A stretch of 64,000 nt of DNA from Chondrus crispus (Eukaryota; Rhodophyta; Florideophyceae; Gigartinales; Gigartinaceae). The DNA is taken from assembly GCF_000350225.1 (NCBI RefSeq), contig NW_005178566.1, positions 186,001-250,000 on the forward strand, in the 5' to 3' direction. The notes under the pieces were generated by a model that saw only the letters and a program-made list of their open reading frames with translations, was not told the DNA's origin and did no database searches. The first letter of the stretch is position 1, and every line of letters starts with the position of its first letter. The position numbers and the translations under genes were made by a program. Shown in pieces: positions 19,956-30,634 of the stretch.

Positions 19956-22949
19956 TTATAGAAATCTTCCCGCATCCTGAAGCCCAGAACTGTCGTAGCC
20001 CAAGAGATTTAAAACCGACTTCGCTGTCTCAAAGCTCCAGCCGTTCTCACTAGTGTCAATGACTTCAGTTTCAATTGCCAGACGAGTCTTCCAGTCGTTG
20101 GCAAGACGATGTTCCATAGCCTGTAATTGTGAGTTTTTCATATTGGATTGAGCTACCCCCCTCTTCAATGGCTGATGAGCGCTTTCAAACAACAACTCTT
20201 GTACATGTCTTACACTACCGAACAGTGGCAATGTATGTGTGAAGAACTCCAACAATCTGTGAAGGTTTGGTTTGTCCAAATGAGTGGAGGCAAAGCTGTT
20301 TGTGCGACACAGCTTATCTACTCGACATAGGTAACGAAGTGCCATATTACGAATCTCCAGAAGTCTCTTGGTTCCTCCTTCTTCATTGTGTGTGTCTAAT
20401 GACCTCTTACCATCTATCCTTGAGTCCGGAAAGTACTGCGTTCTGCTCACGAGAGAGGAAAACAGGTCGAGGAGGTCGAGAGCTTCATCGATAGTAGCAC
20501 AGTTTCCGCTCTCTCTCTCGCCTGTGATTTTGTTCACGTACCAAGCACTCTTCATCGCCCGTGATGCTACCAAGAGCAGGCAGTACATAGACGATATCGT
20601 CATTGAATGTAGCACATGCTTGTCATGGTTGATTAGGCTCTCCTGATATATGAGATAGCCATCCTTCAAAGCCATCTTGGCAATTGCCTCGGCATCTTTG
20701 CGTACATCTTTTGGTAGCAGTGTTATACAGAGATTCATGATGTCGCGACCAATCCCGAGGAAAAGATGATCGGGAGCCACAACGCATGAGCGATACGAAT
20801 CGAAAACAGAAGGAACAACCGGTTTGCTACTGCCGAGTACACGAGGCACACGAGCGCGAACTTGTCGCAGTTTCTCAGAGAGTTGATGAAGTGCCTGCAA
20901 ACTTGTCTCAAACGTATCTGCGTCATCCATTCCGAGGGCTTTCAACTCTTCCCTGGATAACTTGGATCTCCTCAATGCAGTAGCCCGGTTCTCATCTCTC
21001 GCGAAAGATGGATGGTCGGAATGGATGCGGGTTGTGTAACAATACTTGCTTCCTTGAAATCCAGACTTGTCGTACCTACCATAGCTGCATAAGTGACATG
21101 GAACATTGGAGCAGTGCCCTAGTAGGTCCAAAGTGTGGGACACTGCAAGATAGTCTCCAACGTACCCGACGACATCGAGAAAAAGAACAACCTTCTTTCC
21201 TTTTGCAGTGGTCATCTCAAATCCCTTTTCTGTCCCCTCAATGATATCATCAATAACTGCCGCCAGTACCTCGTTTGTAGATACCCCTGGAGGAGTTAGC
21301 CCGATAGGTCTGATGGCTCCTGCTCCATTGCGGTTCTCCGGAGCCATACCTATTGGCAGCATGTATACACCACCCATGCTTCCTTTCTTTCCAATGTACG
21401 GCGTAAATCCATCAGAGTACAGAAACATTCTATACACAACGTACTTTCTTCCATCTTCCAAACGTCCACTGCTTTCCGCATCGACGCGATGACCCTTGTT
21501 CATTGGATTATCATCGGCAGATACTCGTTTCACTACGGTTTTGTCAAACATCTGGTTGTAAACGCCCCTATTCGTTCCGGTGAGATTCGAAACATTTCTT
21601 TCAGAAGATACAACCAAGCTGGTGGCGTAGTCGTCATCACAGTTCTGTCTTCTCCACATCCTATACACAAGGAAGGGTGTTTGCGTTGGTTCTTCCGAAT
21701 CTTCGGCGTCTGGCTGTCCTGGGAGTGCAAGTTCGACGACCATGTCACTGGGAAGGAATGCCCGAGATTCTGGTCTCTTCGTCTTCATCGTTTTGGTACG
21801 CTTTGAATTGGACTCCGCCTGCGGTTCTGTCCAGTTTGGCTCATCGTAAACAAAGAAGGAAGATACAACTGCATGAAATCTCATGTTCGTTGAGGACGTT
21901 ACTGCAAACTGGGCTTGCGTCAATCTGCCCTTCACCGCGTCACTTGTTTCGACCGTAATATTAAGAAGGAGCCCTTTTCGCAGTTTCACTGTCACACCAT
22001 CTTCGGTTGGAATCCGATAAACAGATAGACTCCCAGCCCTATCCTTGATTATTGGAGTGTCCTCAATATCCGAGAACCTCGGTATCTCAATTGACGGATC
22101 CATATCATGCCGTCTTCCTTGCACCATCTCCCGCAATTTTGCTGTCGAAAAGTCAAGTTTTGCCCAGTTGCTCGGTCTTACAATCATGGTCGGAGCGCTG
22201 TCCTGTGAGGTATACTTTCCAACGCCAGCCTTCGACCCAGACTTCGACAAATCCACAGTAAACATTTCTACATGACAAGGAACGAAGAAGTTGGATTTCG
22301 CAAATGGACGAACACGTCTCTTCAGAGTAGATGTACTTGGCAGTTTGAGAGTGAGCTGCCTTTCATTCGGTCTCCAGTTCCTAAAGTTGGCAAGTGTCTG
22401 ATATGCAGTCTCGCTGAGACGCGTGCTCCCAGTTGCTGTTATCAGTGATGCAATATTTGTCCAGGTCAATCGAATTCCACCAGAAGCGCTTTCGAACATG
22501 CTGTCTATCAGCTCCTCAGACTCCTCAGCTTCGTAGGCATTGTTCTGCTCAACGCTCAATCCAATGTCTAATCCAGAAATTCCTTCGCTTTCTTCACAAC
22601 GGATCGTGTTATTTCGTTCGGGGTGCGGACTTGATGGAAGTGCCTCCACACCGTCATGCATGACGCCTTGGTATTCTTGGAGGTCGCTTAAAAACCCGTC
22701 TTCCAAAAGGGAAGCGTAGGATTCTGACTGACCGTCTAGTAACATGAACCCATCTCCTGGACGTTTAGCTGGCTTTGTAGACAGTTGCCTACATGGCCTT
22801 GCTCTTTTTCGATTTCTTTCAAGCTGAGGTTCAGAAGAAGATGGTGCGTGCCCATCCGAAGTAGTCCCTTGTGATGCAACATCTTCGGAACGCTTTGCAT
22901 AAGGTCCGCGTTTTTTAAGAACCCAACGACTCTTGCTTTGACGCCCCAT
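19956..22949 (-). CDS. CMC-type (CACTA/Chapaev-like) DDE transposase, 997 aa
   Basis: Catalyses cut-and-paste transposition in the nucleus. Start set at ATG 22949; nine more codons are open upstream only to a TTG. The N-terminus is basic (SRWVLKKRGPYAKRS). The catalytic triad is suggested by YSDGFTPY (Asp about 513), VVLFLDVVGYVGDY (Asp about 592) and QELLFESAHQPLK (Glu about 922). The second Asp is followed by LGHCSNVPCHLCSYG, the C-x-x-C pattern seen after it in CACTA/TNP2 proteins. The long insert between second Asp and Glu is normal for this superfamily. The frame is uninterrupted, so it may be functional. KDZ or Plavaka-type relatives are alternatives. Confidence 0.7.
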   Translation of the reverse strand: MGRQSKSRWVLKKRGPYAKRSEDVASQGTTSDGHAPSSSEPQLERNRKRARPCRQLSTKPAKRPGDGFMLLDGQSESYASLLEDGFLSDLQEYQGVMHDGVEALPSSPHPERNNTIRCEESEGISGLDIGLSVEQNNAYEAEESEELIDSMFESASGGIRLTWTNIASLITATGSTRLSETAYQTLANFRNWRPNERQLTLKLPSTSTLKRRVRPFAKSNFFVPCHVEMFTVDLSKSGSKAGVGKYTSQDSAPTMIVRPSNWAKLDFSTAKLREMVQGRRHDMDPSIEIPRFSDIEDTPIIKDRAGSLSVYRIPTEDGVTVKLRKGLLLNITVETSDAVKGRLTQAQFAVTSSTNMRFHAVVSSFFVYDEPNWTEPQAESNSKRTKTMKTKRPESRAFLPSDMVVELALPGQPDAEDSEEPTQTPFLVYRMWRRQNCDDDYATSLVVSSERNVSNLTGTNRGVYNQMFDKTVVKRVSADDNPMNKGHRVDAESSGRLEDGRKYVVYRMFLYSDGFTPYIGKKGSMGGVYMLPIGMAPENRNGAGAIRPIGLTPPGVSTNEVLAAVIDDIIEGTEKGFEMTTAKGKKVVLFLDVVGYVGDYLAVSHTLDLLGHCSNVPCHLCSYGRYDKSGFQGSKYCYTTRIHSDHPSFARDENRATALRRSKLSREELKALGMDDADTFETSLQALHQLSEKLRQVRARVPRVLGSSKPVVPSVFDSYRSCVVAPDHLFLGIGRDIMNLCITLLPKDVRKDAEAIAKMALKDGYLIYQESLINHDKHVLHSMTISSMYCLLLVASRAMKSAWYVNKITGERESGNCATIDEALDLLDLFSSLVSRTQYFPDSRIDGKRSLDTHNEEGGTKRLLEIRNMALRYLCRVDKLCRTNSFASTHLDKPNLHRLLEFFTHTLPLFGSVRHVQELLFESAHQPLKRGVAQSNMKNSQLQAMEHRLANDWKTRLAIETEVIDTSENGWSFETAKSVLNLLGYDSSGLQDAGRFL

Positions 22950-23365
22950 CTGTGACAGTTTCGACCAGGTCCGCAACTAGAAGTGGGGCTGCATTGAAGT
23001 TTGGCATGGACCTCGGCATTAACAAGATTTCAGCAAGCTTACTGCTCTACAGCCGAAAGAAGGTCTTTTGTTACATTTGGCGATGCATACGGTTGTGCCG
23101 TTAATATTAAAGCTTGGTTCAATGAATAGAAACGGTAAAAAGGATATGCTCCTACTCGCATTTTGATGTGATGCCGCATGCAAAAGCTCAATGAATGGCT
23201 GTCGTTAAGGACAGCCATGCCATACCGAATTCGGTAATTTCAAATTGAGATTTCAGTACGACACGTGCCCATGAACAGTTTGAAATATCTAGCTACCGTT
23301 TTTTTCTGAACACTGCATATATATATGCAGCAATATAGTTCCAGGACCAGATCCAACTCTCTGCA
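22950..23365. other. Upstream region of transposase; no gene
   Basis: Contains a short hairpin (ATGGCTGTC...GACAGCCAT, about 23194-23218), TACCGAATTCGGTA, and a self-complementary CTGCATATATATATGCAG at about 23314-23331. The promoter and end of the transposon are expected here but are not identifiable. Confidence 0.35.
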
Positions 23366-23985
23366 CGCCCGTCGTCCGCAGTCTTGATCCACCATGCATC
23401 TCGTTTTCTGACAGTTTCCTTTCTGCGAGTTGCGTGTTCGGTTGACGTATCATCCACACAGTAAGTGAAGCTACTTCTCCCAGTCTTGACCCACAACGCA
23501 TCCGTTTCTCTAACAGTTTCCGTTCTGCGAGTTGCTTGTCTGTTTGAAATATCATCCACAGTAAGTGACGCTACTTCTCCCACAGTTCTGACCCACCACG
23601 AATCCATTTTTCTAACAGTTTCCTTTCTGCGAGTTGCGTGTTTGGTTGAGATATCATCCACAGTAAGTGACGCCACTTCTCCCACCGTTCTGACCCACCA
23701 CGAATCCATTTTTCTAACAGTTTCCTTTCTGCGAGTTGCGTGTTTGGTTTAGATGTCATCCACAGTAAGTGACGCCACTTCTCCCACCGTTCTGACCCAC
23801 CACGAATCCATTTTTCTAACAGTTTCCTTTCTGCGAGTTGCGTGTTTGGTTGAGATATCATCCACAGTAAGTGACGCCACTTCTGCCACAGTCATGACCC
23901 ACCGCGCATCCCCGTTTCTGACAGTTTGCTTTCTGCGAATTGCGTGTTTGGTTGAAATCTCATGCGGAGACACGAGTGCGCTGCA
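23366..23985. repeat. 102-bp minisatellite, about 6 copies
   Basis: Unit phase points fall at 23476, 23576, 23678, 23780 and 23882 (period 100-102). Each unit holds TCTGACCCACCACGAATCC, TAACAGTTTCCTTTCTGCGA and ATCATCCACAGTAAGTGACG. The middle three copies are nearly identical; the outer ones are diverged. Open frames through it exist only because the period is a multiple of three. Confidence 0.9.
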
Positions 23986-24647
23986 GACGTTTGGTAAGTG
24001 AGCGCTTTCTCTAGGCAATGCCGTTTTGCGATTACCTACGAAGCTGTAACGTAAGTTCGCACACTCTCTAACACATTGAAAGTTTCGAAGAACTGTTCTG
24101 ACCAAGCTTCACAGCGTTCCTTGTCTCACTGCAGGTCAACCCGCCCGTCTTCTAACTCAGGATCAGGTAAGCCATCAGTACACCCTCCTTGGTCTATCAG
24201 AATTCCAATCCACCATCATGACGTACTGTGACCGTAACTGACCTCTCTTGTTATGTTTCTTGGCGTTGATTATTGTATTTAATAGAAGCGCAATGAACCA
24301 CTGCTGCGGTATTCCGGTATTTGGACGGGGTAGATGTAGTGTATGTAGCCGTAACAATACTCTTTGGTTGCTACAAATAAATGTGATGTGAACGCCGCTG
24401 GAACCGCTATCGGTTTCATCCTTCGGGTTGGGACCGTTTCTGGACCGGCGGGGTGATATCACCTTTGCAAGAAAGGTACTGGATTAACATTTCATTGACT
24501 GAGAGTAGGTCGGAGCATTACGTCTAGTGTTGCATTGGAGCTGCGAATGGAGACATATTTTCACTGCCCTGGAGCAGCAAAACATGGTCGTCGGTGGCTG
24601 CGCATATGCAGCGATGATCACTGTCTCATCATTGCATCAATGTAAAA
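23986..24647. other. No gene seen
   Basis: Unique sequence between two minisatellites. A CCGGCGGGGTGATATCACC self-complementary patch is at about 24448. Frames are short and without motifs. Confidence 0.35.
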
Positions 24648-24965
24648 GCGTTTGGCCCTGCGGGACCTGCCCGTGTACAGCGCCAGCCAGCCATCTACCG
24701 CCGCAGGCCAGGCAGAGACGCTGTGCCATAACTATGCTGCTTTTCAGCCAATGGCTTTTGGCACTGCGAGACTTACCCGTGTGCAGCGCCAGCCAGTCAT
24801 CTCCCGCCACAGGCCGGGCAGAGACGCTGTGCAATAACTCTGCTGCTTTTCAGCCAATTGCGTTTGGCACTGCGAGACTTACCTGTGTGCAGCGCCAGCC
24901 AGTCATCTACCGCCACAGGCCAGGCAGAGACGCTGTGCCATAACTATTCCGATTTTCAGCCAATG
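24648..24965. repeat. 106-bp tandem array, 3 copies
   Basis: Units begin at 24648, 24754 and 24860. Each has GCGCCAGCCAG(C/T)CATCT, CAGGC(C/T/A)(A/G)GGCAGAGACGCTGTG and CTGCTTTTCAGCCAAT. The words CAGGCAGAGACG and TTTTCAGCC(A/G)AT recur in the same order at the start of gypsy-B gag (25200-25255), so the array may be amplified gypsy leader sequence. Confidence 0.9.
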
Positions 24966-25199
24966 GGGTTATTGGTAAAAAATGTGCAAAATCGCGACAT
25001 GAAATCAACAAGCGTTGCTACATTTTTGACACATTTTTTGCTGGCCCGGACCAAAATATTTGCGCCGATTTTTTATTGCCTCCGATAGGCTGATTTGACC
25101 TTCCTGTGTATGGCGTCACGTGTTTAAAGAAATTTCTTTCTTGCAGGAGGATTTGCAAAAAGCTACGACAATGAAGAAGACAGTTGAATCGAAGGAGCA

Positions 25200-25780
25200 A
25201 TGGCTGCCGGTCAGGCAGAGACGGAGGGAGCCGTCAGTATTTTTCAGCCGATTTCACACCCAGTTTTGAGAAGTGTGGATCCAGTGAAAGTGTCACAGTT
25301 CTTAAGGGATCGCGAGAGATATGAGCTGGAAATAGCAGAGAAAAAGAAGCAAGTGCCTACATTTACAAAAGCGCATTACAAAGTATCAGTGGACCTGGCT
25401 TGTTGAGACGTATGCATTTCATGGGTCGATTCAGGAATATCTCTCTTGTCAAAACTGTGGTACAGCTAACAACTGGCCGTATTGAAAAGTGCATTAGAAG
25501 CCTCGTTGAGAGAGAGAATAGTACGTTCGATCCCGATGTTATTGAGAAAGCTAAAGCAAATTTGCGAGTGCCAACGCAAATGGCAGACCCCGAAGCCCGG
25601 ATCATGGAGTTTTGCAATGATTTTTCTCCAGACTCGAAGCTGTCGGGTACGAAAACTTGAAAGAGATAAACCCCAAGAAGGCGGTTAAGTTGATACAAGA
25701 AAAACTGTATCCAAAACGCTTCAAGGTTGCAATGCAAAGGACACTGGAATACCACTTGCCAATATAAAAGGACGTCGTTG
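25200..25780 (+). pseudogene. Gypsy-B gag (frameshifted)
   Basis: Opens at ATG 25200 with MAAGQAETEGAVSIFQPISH and continues VLRSVDPVKVSQFLRDRERY. The same pattern (HPxLR...FxxxRExY) is present in gypsy-C gag. After a frameshift at about 25400 it continues with ISLVKTVVQLTTGRIEKCIRS and, in a third frame, AVKLIQEKLYPKRFKVAMQR. A stop follows at about 25767. It is the capsid-forming part of the element, no longer translatable as one protein. Confidence 0.6.
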
Positions 25781-25974
25781 CATACATTGACCTACTGTGT
25801 GAAGAGGCCAAAGGCTTTGAAAAATACAAGTAGGACGACAAACATACAGATAAAGAGAAGGATAAAGGAGGGCACATAAAAAGAGGAGTTAATAAGCAAT
25901 CTCCAAGCTTCACAATATGAACAAAGAGAAATCATGAAGAAGGAAACAGAGATTTCAAAGGACAGAGCAGACCA

Positions 25975-26640
25975 CTTTGCTTGAACCCTATCTGCGCAAG
26001 TAAGCAGGAACGACATTTTGTCATTAACGAGTGCAAAAGAACTACTAAGGAGGATGCCCGTAAATTGGTTATCGAGTACAAAGAGAAAACACAGTGTTGG
26101 AAGAAGGAAGCAAAGCGCGTACACGGTGAGGACGAAAGAGCAAAAAGCACGATGGTCAAAGCCATGCTGTCACGATCAATTCCTTGTATTATCTGCGCGG
26201 ATGGTGGCTCTGACCTTAACATTCTCTCTCCTGCAATGCTCTTTAAGCTCCTTGAAAAACAGCCTGAGGTGAATGTGACAACTTTTGATACACCACGAAA
26301 GTACAGCCTCGCTGCCAAGACCGATGGCGAAGGAAAGGAGATCTATATGAAGTGCGATAAGCAGGTGAAAACGGATCTCGAATTGTTTATACGACATGAA
26401 TGCTACTCGGAGTTACGAAACGTTGTATGATACGTATCGACACCTGATATTACTGAAGCTATTGTGGGACGGCCTCTACAGGAAGCGTTGGGAATCAATA
26501 CCAAAGATCTTCTCCCAGCAGCCGTGGACCGTCTAGGTAATACAGTAGATGTCGCTACCTTGAAGGCATCTGATGACTATACAGGCGGTACTGTAGCAAA
26601 AAATCCGTCAAGGAGTGTATCATCAAGACAAAGGTGTCTT
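25975..26640 (+). pseudogene. Gypsy-B zinc finger and retropepsin remnant
   Basis: Starts with CLNPICASKQERHFVINECK (C-x4-C-x7-H-x5-C), the zinc-knuckle variant of this gypsy lineage. About 50 residues later IPCIICADGGSDLNILSPAM gives the protease loop: D-G-G-S in place of the usual D-S/T-G-A/S. The frame ends at 26430; a following piece (26464 on) has VGRPLQEALGIN, the conserved end of the protease. The changed active-site loop fits a non-functional copy. Confidence 0.6.
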
Positions 26641-26809
26641 GTCTGACATCTACAGTGATGAGGACGAAGCTTGGTTGGATCTCGACAATGATAAAGGAGC
26701 AGAAATCGATGAGGGGATATCTCAAGCTCTGATAATCGCACTCGCGAATGGCATTTCTGAAGAAGGAAAACAAAAGCTCGACGCCTTATGAAATAAGTAC
26801 AAGGATGTT

Positions 26810-27060
26810 TTGCGCCTCCGACTCGGTAACGACCCACCGACTGAGGTGGAACCAATGTCACTACAGTTCCAAGAGGACACCAAGCCTGTCGCAGCTAAGG
26901 CCAGCAGATACACGCCAAGTGAAAAGAAGTTCATGGAACGGTACGTGCAGCGCTTAGTGGCGTTTGGTTTTGGAAAAGTGACAACTACAGCGAAATGGGT
27001 TGCCGCGCCTGTACTTGTAGCAAATCTGCCGCCTACCCACTTTCGCCAAACGTTCGACTA
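26810..27060 (+). pseudogene. Gypsy-B reverse transcriptase, 5' part
   Basis: Reads LQFQEDTKPVAAKASRYTP, then RYVQRLVAFGFG, AKWVAAPVLVANLP and TFDY. These match the start of gypsy RTs (P...R.Y.P, V..L...G.v, S.wa.P.v.V.K). The reading frame is cut at codon TAC (27059-27061) by the pogo-like insertion; the next RT residues (RSINAATV) resume at 28424 in the compatible frame. Confidence 0.75.
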
Positions 27061-28421
27061 CACCCGAATACTGCAAATAGTGCGGTCTGCACTATTTTGG
27101 AACGCCAATTCGAAGCCGAGGTGACGGTATTTACTGCGGTCCGCACTAATATTGATACCGCACTAATTAAGTCATTTCCCCTATTAGTGCGGTCTGCAGT
27201 AAATATTTCTGTTCTTAATAGTGCGGTCTACCCTAATTCTGTCTGTAATGCCGAATGCAATCTGGACCAATCAGAAGAGTTGAGATTTTTAATGTGTAAG
27301 GGTACTGGATATCTGTACGCGCCTTCGCCAACAACCTGGCCCTCATTCACAATCACAGGAGCTCCCTCAAAATGGTTTCGATGCCTCTGAATTATGTTCT
27401 GTAGCTTGGGAAACAATTGTCTTTCCTCCCACTGCCCATTTGTGTTGAGCGCTAAGCCACATCTAATCATGGCTTTCCGTGCGTAGGTTAAACCTTCGCT
27501 GTCGCGTTGTGCGTTGACATCCCGAACGGCCGCTGTGGCAAGCTCCAGAAGTAGTGCTTGCCTGGATTAGGCAACTTGCCAGAAGAAGCTGTAAAGTCAC
27601 CCGGCATTATGTGCTCCATTTTGTGCTGGTCCCAACGACAACGCCAAGCATCTTTTAGCTTTTGTATCACAAAGGAATCGGCGGGCTGCAGTAGGTCCGT
27701 ACAGTAAGGTACTCGAGGCGTGCTTTCCATAAGCGACTTGCCTTAGAATTGTTCGCCTTTTCGTTTCCACGGAACAGATGGGGAAACTGGCGGACAGCTT
27801 TTGAGGCAATGTGTTTAGAACCTGCCCTGGAGACCTCCTCAGACATCCACTTGACAATCTTAACGCGATCTGATCGAGTAAGCACACGTTGGACCGCTCT
27901 TGTGTGCACCGCCGAGGGCGCGGCTGTGTTGGGCGGCGGTGCCGGAAGGCCGGAGTTGGGTTGTAGTGTGGCAGATGTTAGCGGATCGGCAGAAAAATGA
28001 TTGGCATCTACAGTAGCTTCTTGTGTTGAAGCTGAGTCTCTTTAGTTCCGCAGGCGTTCGGCATTTTGGAGGGAAGCAATAATGGGAGATGCTGATACCG
28101 TTATGATACGCAAGCTGGATCTTTCGGACGGCGGGGTGCAGCTTTGATGTAAGAATGGAAAAGGTAAGCCTTTATATGTGCATAACCAAAACACCACAAT
28201 GGCGTTTTGTTCCAGATTTGGGTTAGTATCTGTCAAAAATGGCGCGCAGGACAGCGAATTGGCTGCTTTCTGAGACTGCACTATTACATGTATGGTTTGC
28301 AATTAGTGCGGACCGCAGTAATTGCGCCATCGGCGATAGGCGAGAAACACAATTTACTGCGGTCTGCACTAATTTCGAACCCGCACTATATTTTCACCCG
28401 CACTATTTGCAGTATTCAGTG
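27061..28421 (-). mobile_element. Pogo-like DNA transposon nested in gypsy-B RT
   Basis: 1361 bp flanked by TA on both sides (27059-27060, 28422-28423). The ends are inverted: CACCCGAATACTGCAAATAG on the left and CACTGAATACTGCAAATAG on the right strand. Further AGTGCGG/CCGCACT words fill both subterminal regions. TA target duplication, terminal repeats and a DDE_1-like ORF on the minus strand identify the pogo/Tc1-mariner superfamily. Removing the element and one TA restores the RT codon and frame, dating its arrival to after gypsy-B but saying nothing about how long after. Confidence 0.85.
27488..27909 (-). pseudogene. Internally deleted pogo-type transposase
   Basis: Two minus-strand frames. 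The upstream one (27667-27909) has LTRSDRVKIVKWMSEEVSRA and AVRQFPHLFRGNEKANNSK, a helix-turn-helix N-terminus. The downstream one (27488-27730) has LLQPADSFVIQKLKDAWRCR and SGKLPNPGKHYFW, the end of the DDE_1 catalytic domain including the LQP-x-D motif. The roughly 200 residues that should lie between them are missing, so the element cannot make active transposase and would need one in trans. Confidence 0.7.
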
Positions 28422-28423
28422 TA

Positions 28424-29156
28424 CAGGTCTATCAACGCTGCTACTGTACCGATGACTTGGCCAATGCCACATATTGATTCGGAGCTATCAAACATGGCGG
28501 GGAGCAAATTCTTTGCAACAAGAGACTTTGTGAGCCGATATTGACAATTTCCATTAACCGAGCATTCTCAAGAGCTACTTAGCTTTATGTAAACCGATGC
28601 AGTGATTCATCCCAAACGATGCACGCAAGCCGCCAAGAACGCGGGACCTAATTTTCAATCAAAGGTCCAACCACCGTTTAGTGACATCAAGGACCGACTC
28701 AAGGCATATCTGGATGATTTTATTCTTCATGTAGAGGGAGAATATGAGCTGATGGAGACCCTCGCTAAGTTTATGCGGATATGTAGGGATGCCAATTTAA
28801 GAATCTCTATACGGAAATCAGAATTCTTCCTCAAGAAGGTACACTGGTGTGGAAGAATCATAGATGGCTCAGGAGTGCAGTTCGATCCGAGAAATCTCGG
28901 TGGTCTAAAAGACCTACACATGGCCATAATAGCGGGCGAACTCTGTGAATACGTGCACTGTCTACAGCGGATGTCGCATTCACTTCTCGACTTCACCAAA
29001 CGTATTGAACCCCTGAAGGAGATTTTGGGGGAAGCGTACAAGAGAGCTGGATCGCGTAAGAAGAAAGCAGTGCAGCGTATACGATTGGAAGCACTTTCTT
29101 GGGACAGCAGGTATAAAAGACTGATAAAGAGTTCCAAATGGAACTCACAAATTTAG
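28424..29156 (+). pseudogene. Gypsy-B reverse transcriptase, 3' part
   Basis: Continues the RT: RSINAATVPMTWPMPHIDSE and GSKFFATRDFVSRY, then a TGA where the family has Trp of GYWQ. After a gap/frameshift the catalytic YLDD box appears as LKAYLDDFILHVEGEYE, followed by NLRISIRKSEFFLKKVHWCG and FTKRIEPLKEIL. The segment between GYWQ and YLDD is shorter than in functional RTs, so a deletion is likely around 28590-28690. Confidence 0.75.
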
Positions 29157-29602
29157 TTAAGCTGGCACACAGGGACACGGAAAAGGCCTTGTGTAGTTAC
29201 ACAGATGCGTCAGACGCGGATTGGTCCGGAGTGGTTACGCAGACGAGCCTTGGCGACCTGAAGGAACAATTTGAAAACCAAAAGCACGAGCCCTTTGCTT
29301 TTTTGGGGGCGGCTTTTAAAGGAGCAGAAGAGTTTTGGACCACTTTTGAAAAAGAAGCATATGCGATTTACATGGTATTCAAGAAACTATATTTCATGTT
29401 ACTGGCTGAAGAAAATACACACTTGTACACGGACCACAGGAACTCGATATTTGTTTTCAGTCCACTTGCACTAGAACCGGCCCTGGGAAGGCATATAGTG
29501 AACAAGGTGCAGCGCCCGGGACTGTACCTGTCAAAGTTTTCATACATTATCGAGTGCAAACCTGGGGACAAGAGCGTGATTGCAGATATAATGAAAAGGT
29601 AG
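29138..29602 (+). pseudogene. Gypsy-B RNase H
   Basis: LCSYTDASDADWSGVVTQ carries the first catalytic Asp; EFWTTFEKEAYAIYMVF carries the Glu; HLYTDHRNSIFVF carries the next Asp. YIIECKPGDKSVIADIMKR closes the domain (family form: h..G..N..ADxLSR). It overlaps the RT frame by 19 bp in a different frame. Confidence 0.75.
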
Positions 29603-29656
29603 TGCCACGGATACTGTGGTTAAAGGCTTGCTGTCAAGAGAATAACGCATAAATTA

Positions 29657-30634
29657 ATGGAACACGATATGGTACCAACTCCACTTGTGGAGGATTTGAA
29701 GTACCCAGGCGAGGTAATGATTCGCAAATTGCAGTTGAGGCATGATAGACATGCCCCTCCTAGCATAACCAAGAGAGACAAGGAACTCTGGACCGTCAAG
29801 GGAAAGGTCTGGATACCCGGCCACGACATTGACTTGCAGATAAAAATACTCTTTGTCTGCCACTGTGGCTCAATGGGGCATCGCGAGCGTGATTCAATGC
29901 TTGGTGCATTGAAGGAGTCATACAATTGGAGGAGTATGCAAGATGATACCTCCGAATTTGTCGCTGCATGTTTACACTGCGTAACAGGTAAAGCAGGGCA
30001 TAAGATGCTACTTCCATTATCTCTAACTACGCACGCTACACGCTCGAACGAAGTCGTTAATTTCGATTTTTTGTACATGGGGCCGGGGCTCGCAGGTATG
30101 AGGTACATTTTGGTGATCCGCGATGACTAATCTTCCTATGTATGGCTTGTAGCGGAGAAACAAGCCGATGCACAGACGGCAGGGGATGGACTTGCAAATT
30201 GGATAAGAGTTTTTACAGCGATGCCGCTTTGGGTTAGTGATCAAGGATCGCATTTCAAAAACGGCATCATAAAAGAACTCGCAAATGCCCACAATTTCAA
30301 GCACAACTTTACCGTCGCGTATTCGCCGTGGGTTCACGGCACAGTGGAGCGATGCATGAAAACCACACAAGAGGCACATTGATGCCAGACTGAACTGCGC
30401 CTTGGACCCCCGGATTGGACTTCAGTAGTAGAAATGATTCAGACAATTATGAACGACTCACGGCTTCGCCGCTTGGGTTCGCGTGTGGACGGGGCTCTAT
30501 GTACGCCACTGGAAGTTGTGACGGGAATTCCTCCGACGCGCACGAATGTTGCATATGAACCAAATCGGCACAACTGTGGCCGTGGCGACAAAAAATGTGG
30601 AGAAGGCAAGGGCGCTACAAGTGTTACAGATTGA
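29657..30634 (+). pseudogene. Gypsy-B integrase
   Basis: Zinc-binding HHCC region: CHCGSMGHRERDSMLGAL, then FVAACLHCV. The catalytic core keeps VNFDFLYMGPG (Asp), LWVSDQGSHFKN (Asp) and WVHGTVERCMK (Glu). Single in-frame stops lie at about 30128 and 30379, so the frame is otherwise continuous. Function: insertion of element cDNA into the genome; this copy is inactivated by the stops. Confidence 0.75.

Noticed and set aside
23293-24105. Repetitive proteins on both strands across 23.3-24.1 kb
   Set aside because: The 102-bp repeat period is a multiple of three, so frames stay open by arithmetic; no start or domain supports translation.
23366-24965. CRISPR-like array
   Set aside because: Units are contiguous tandem repeats without unique spacers, in a eukaryotic setting.
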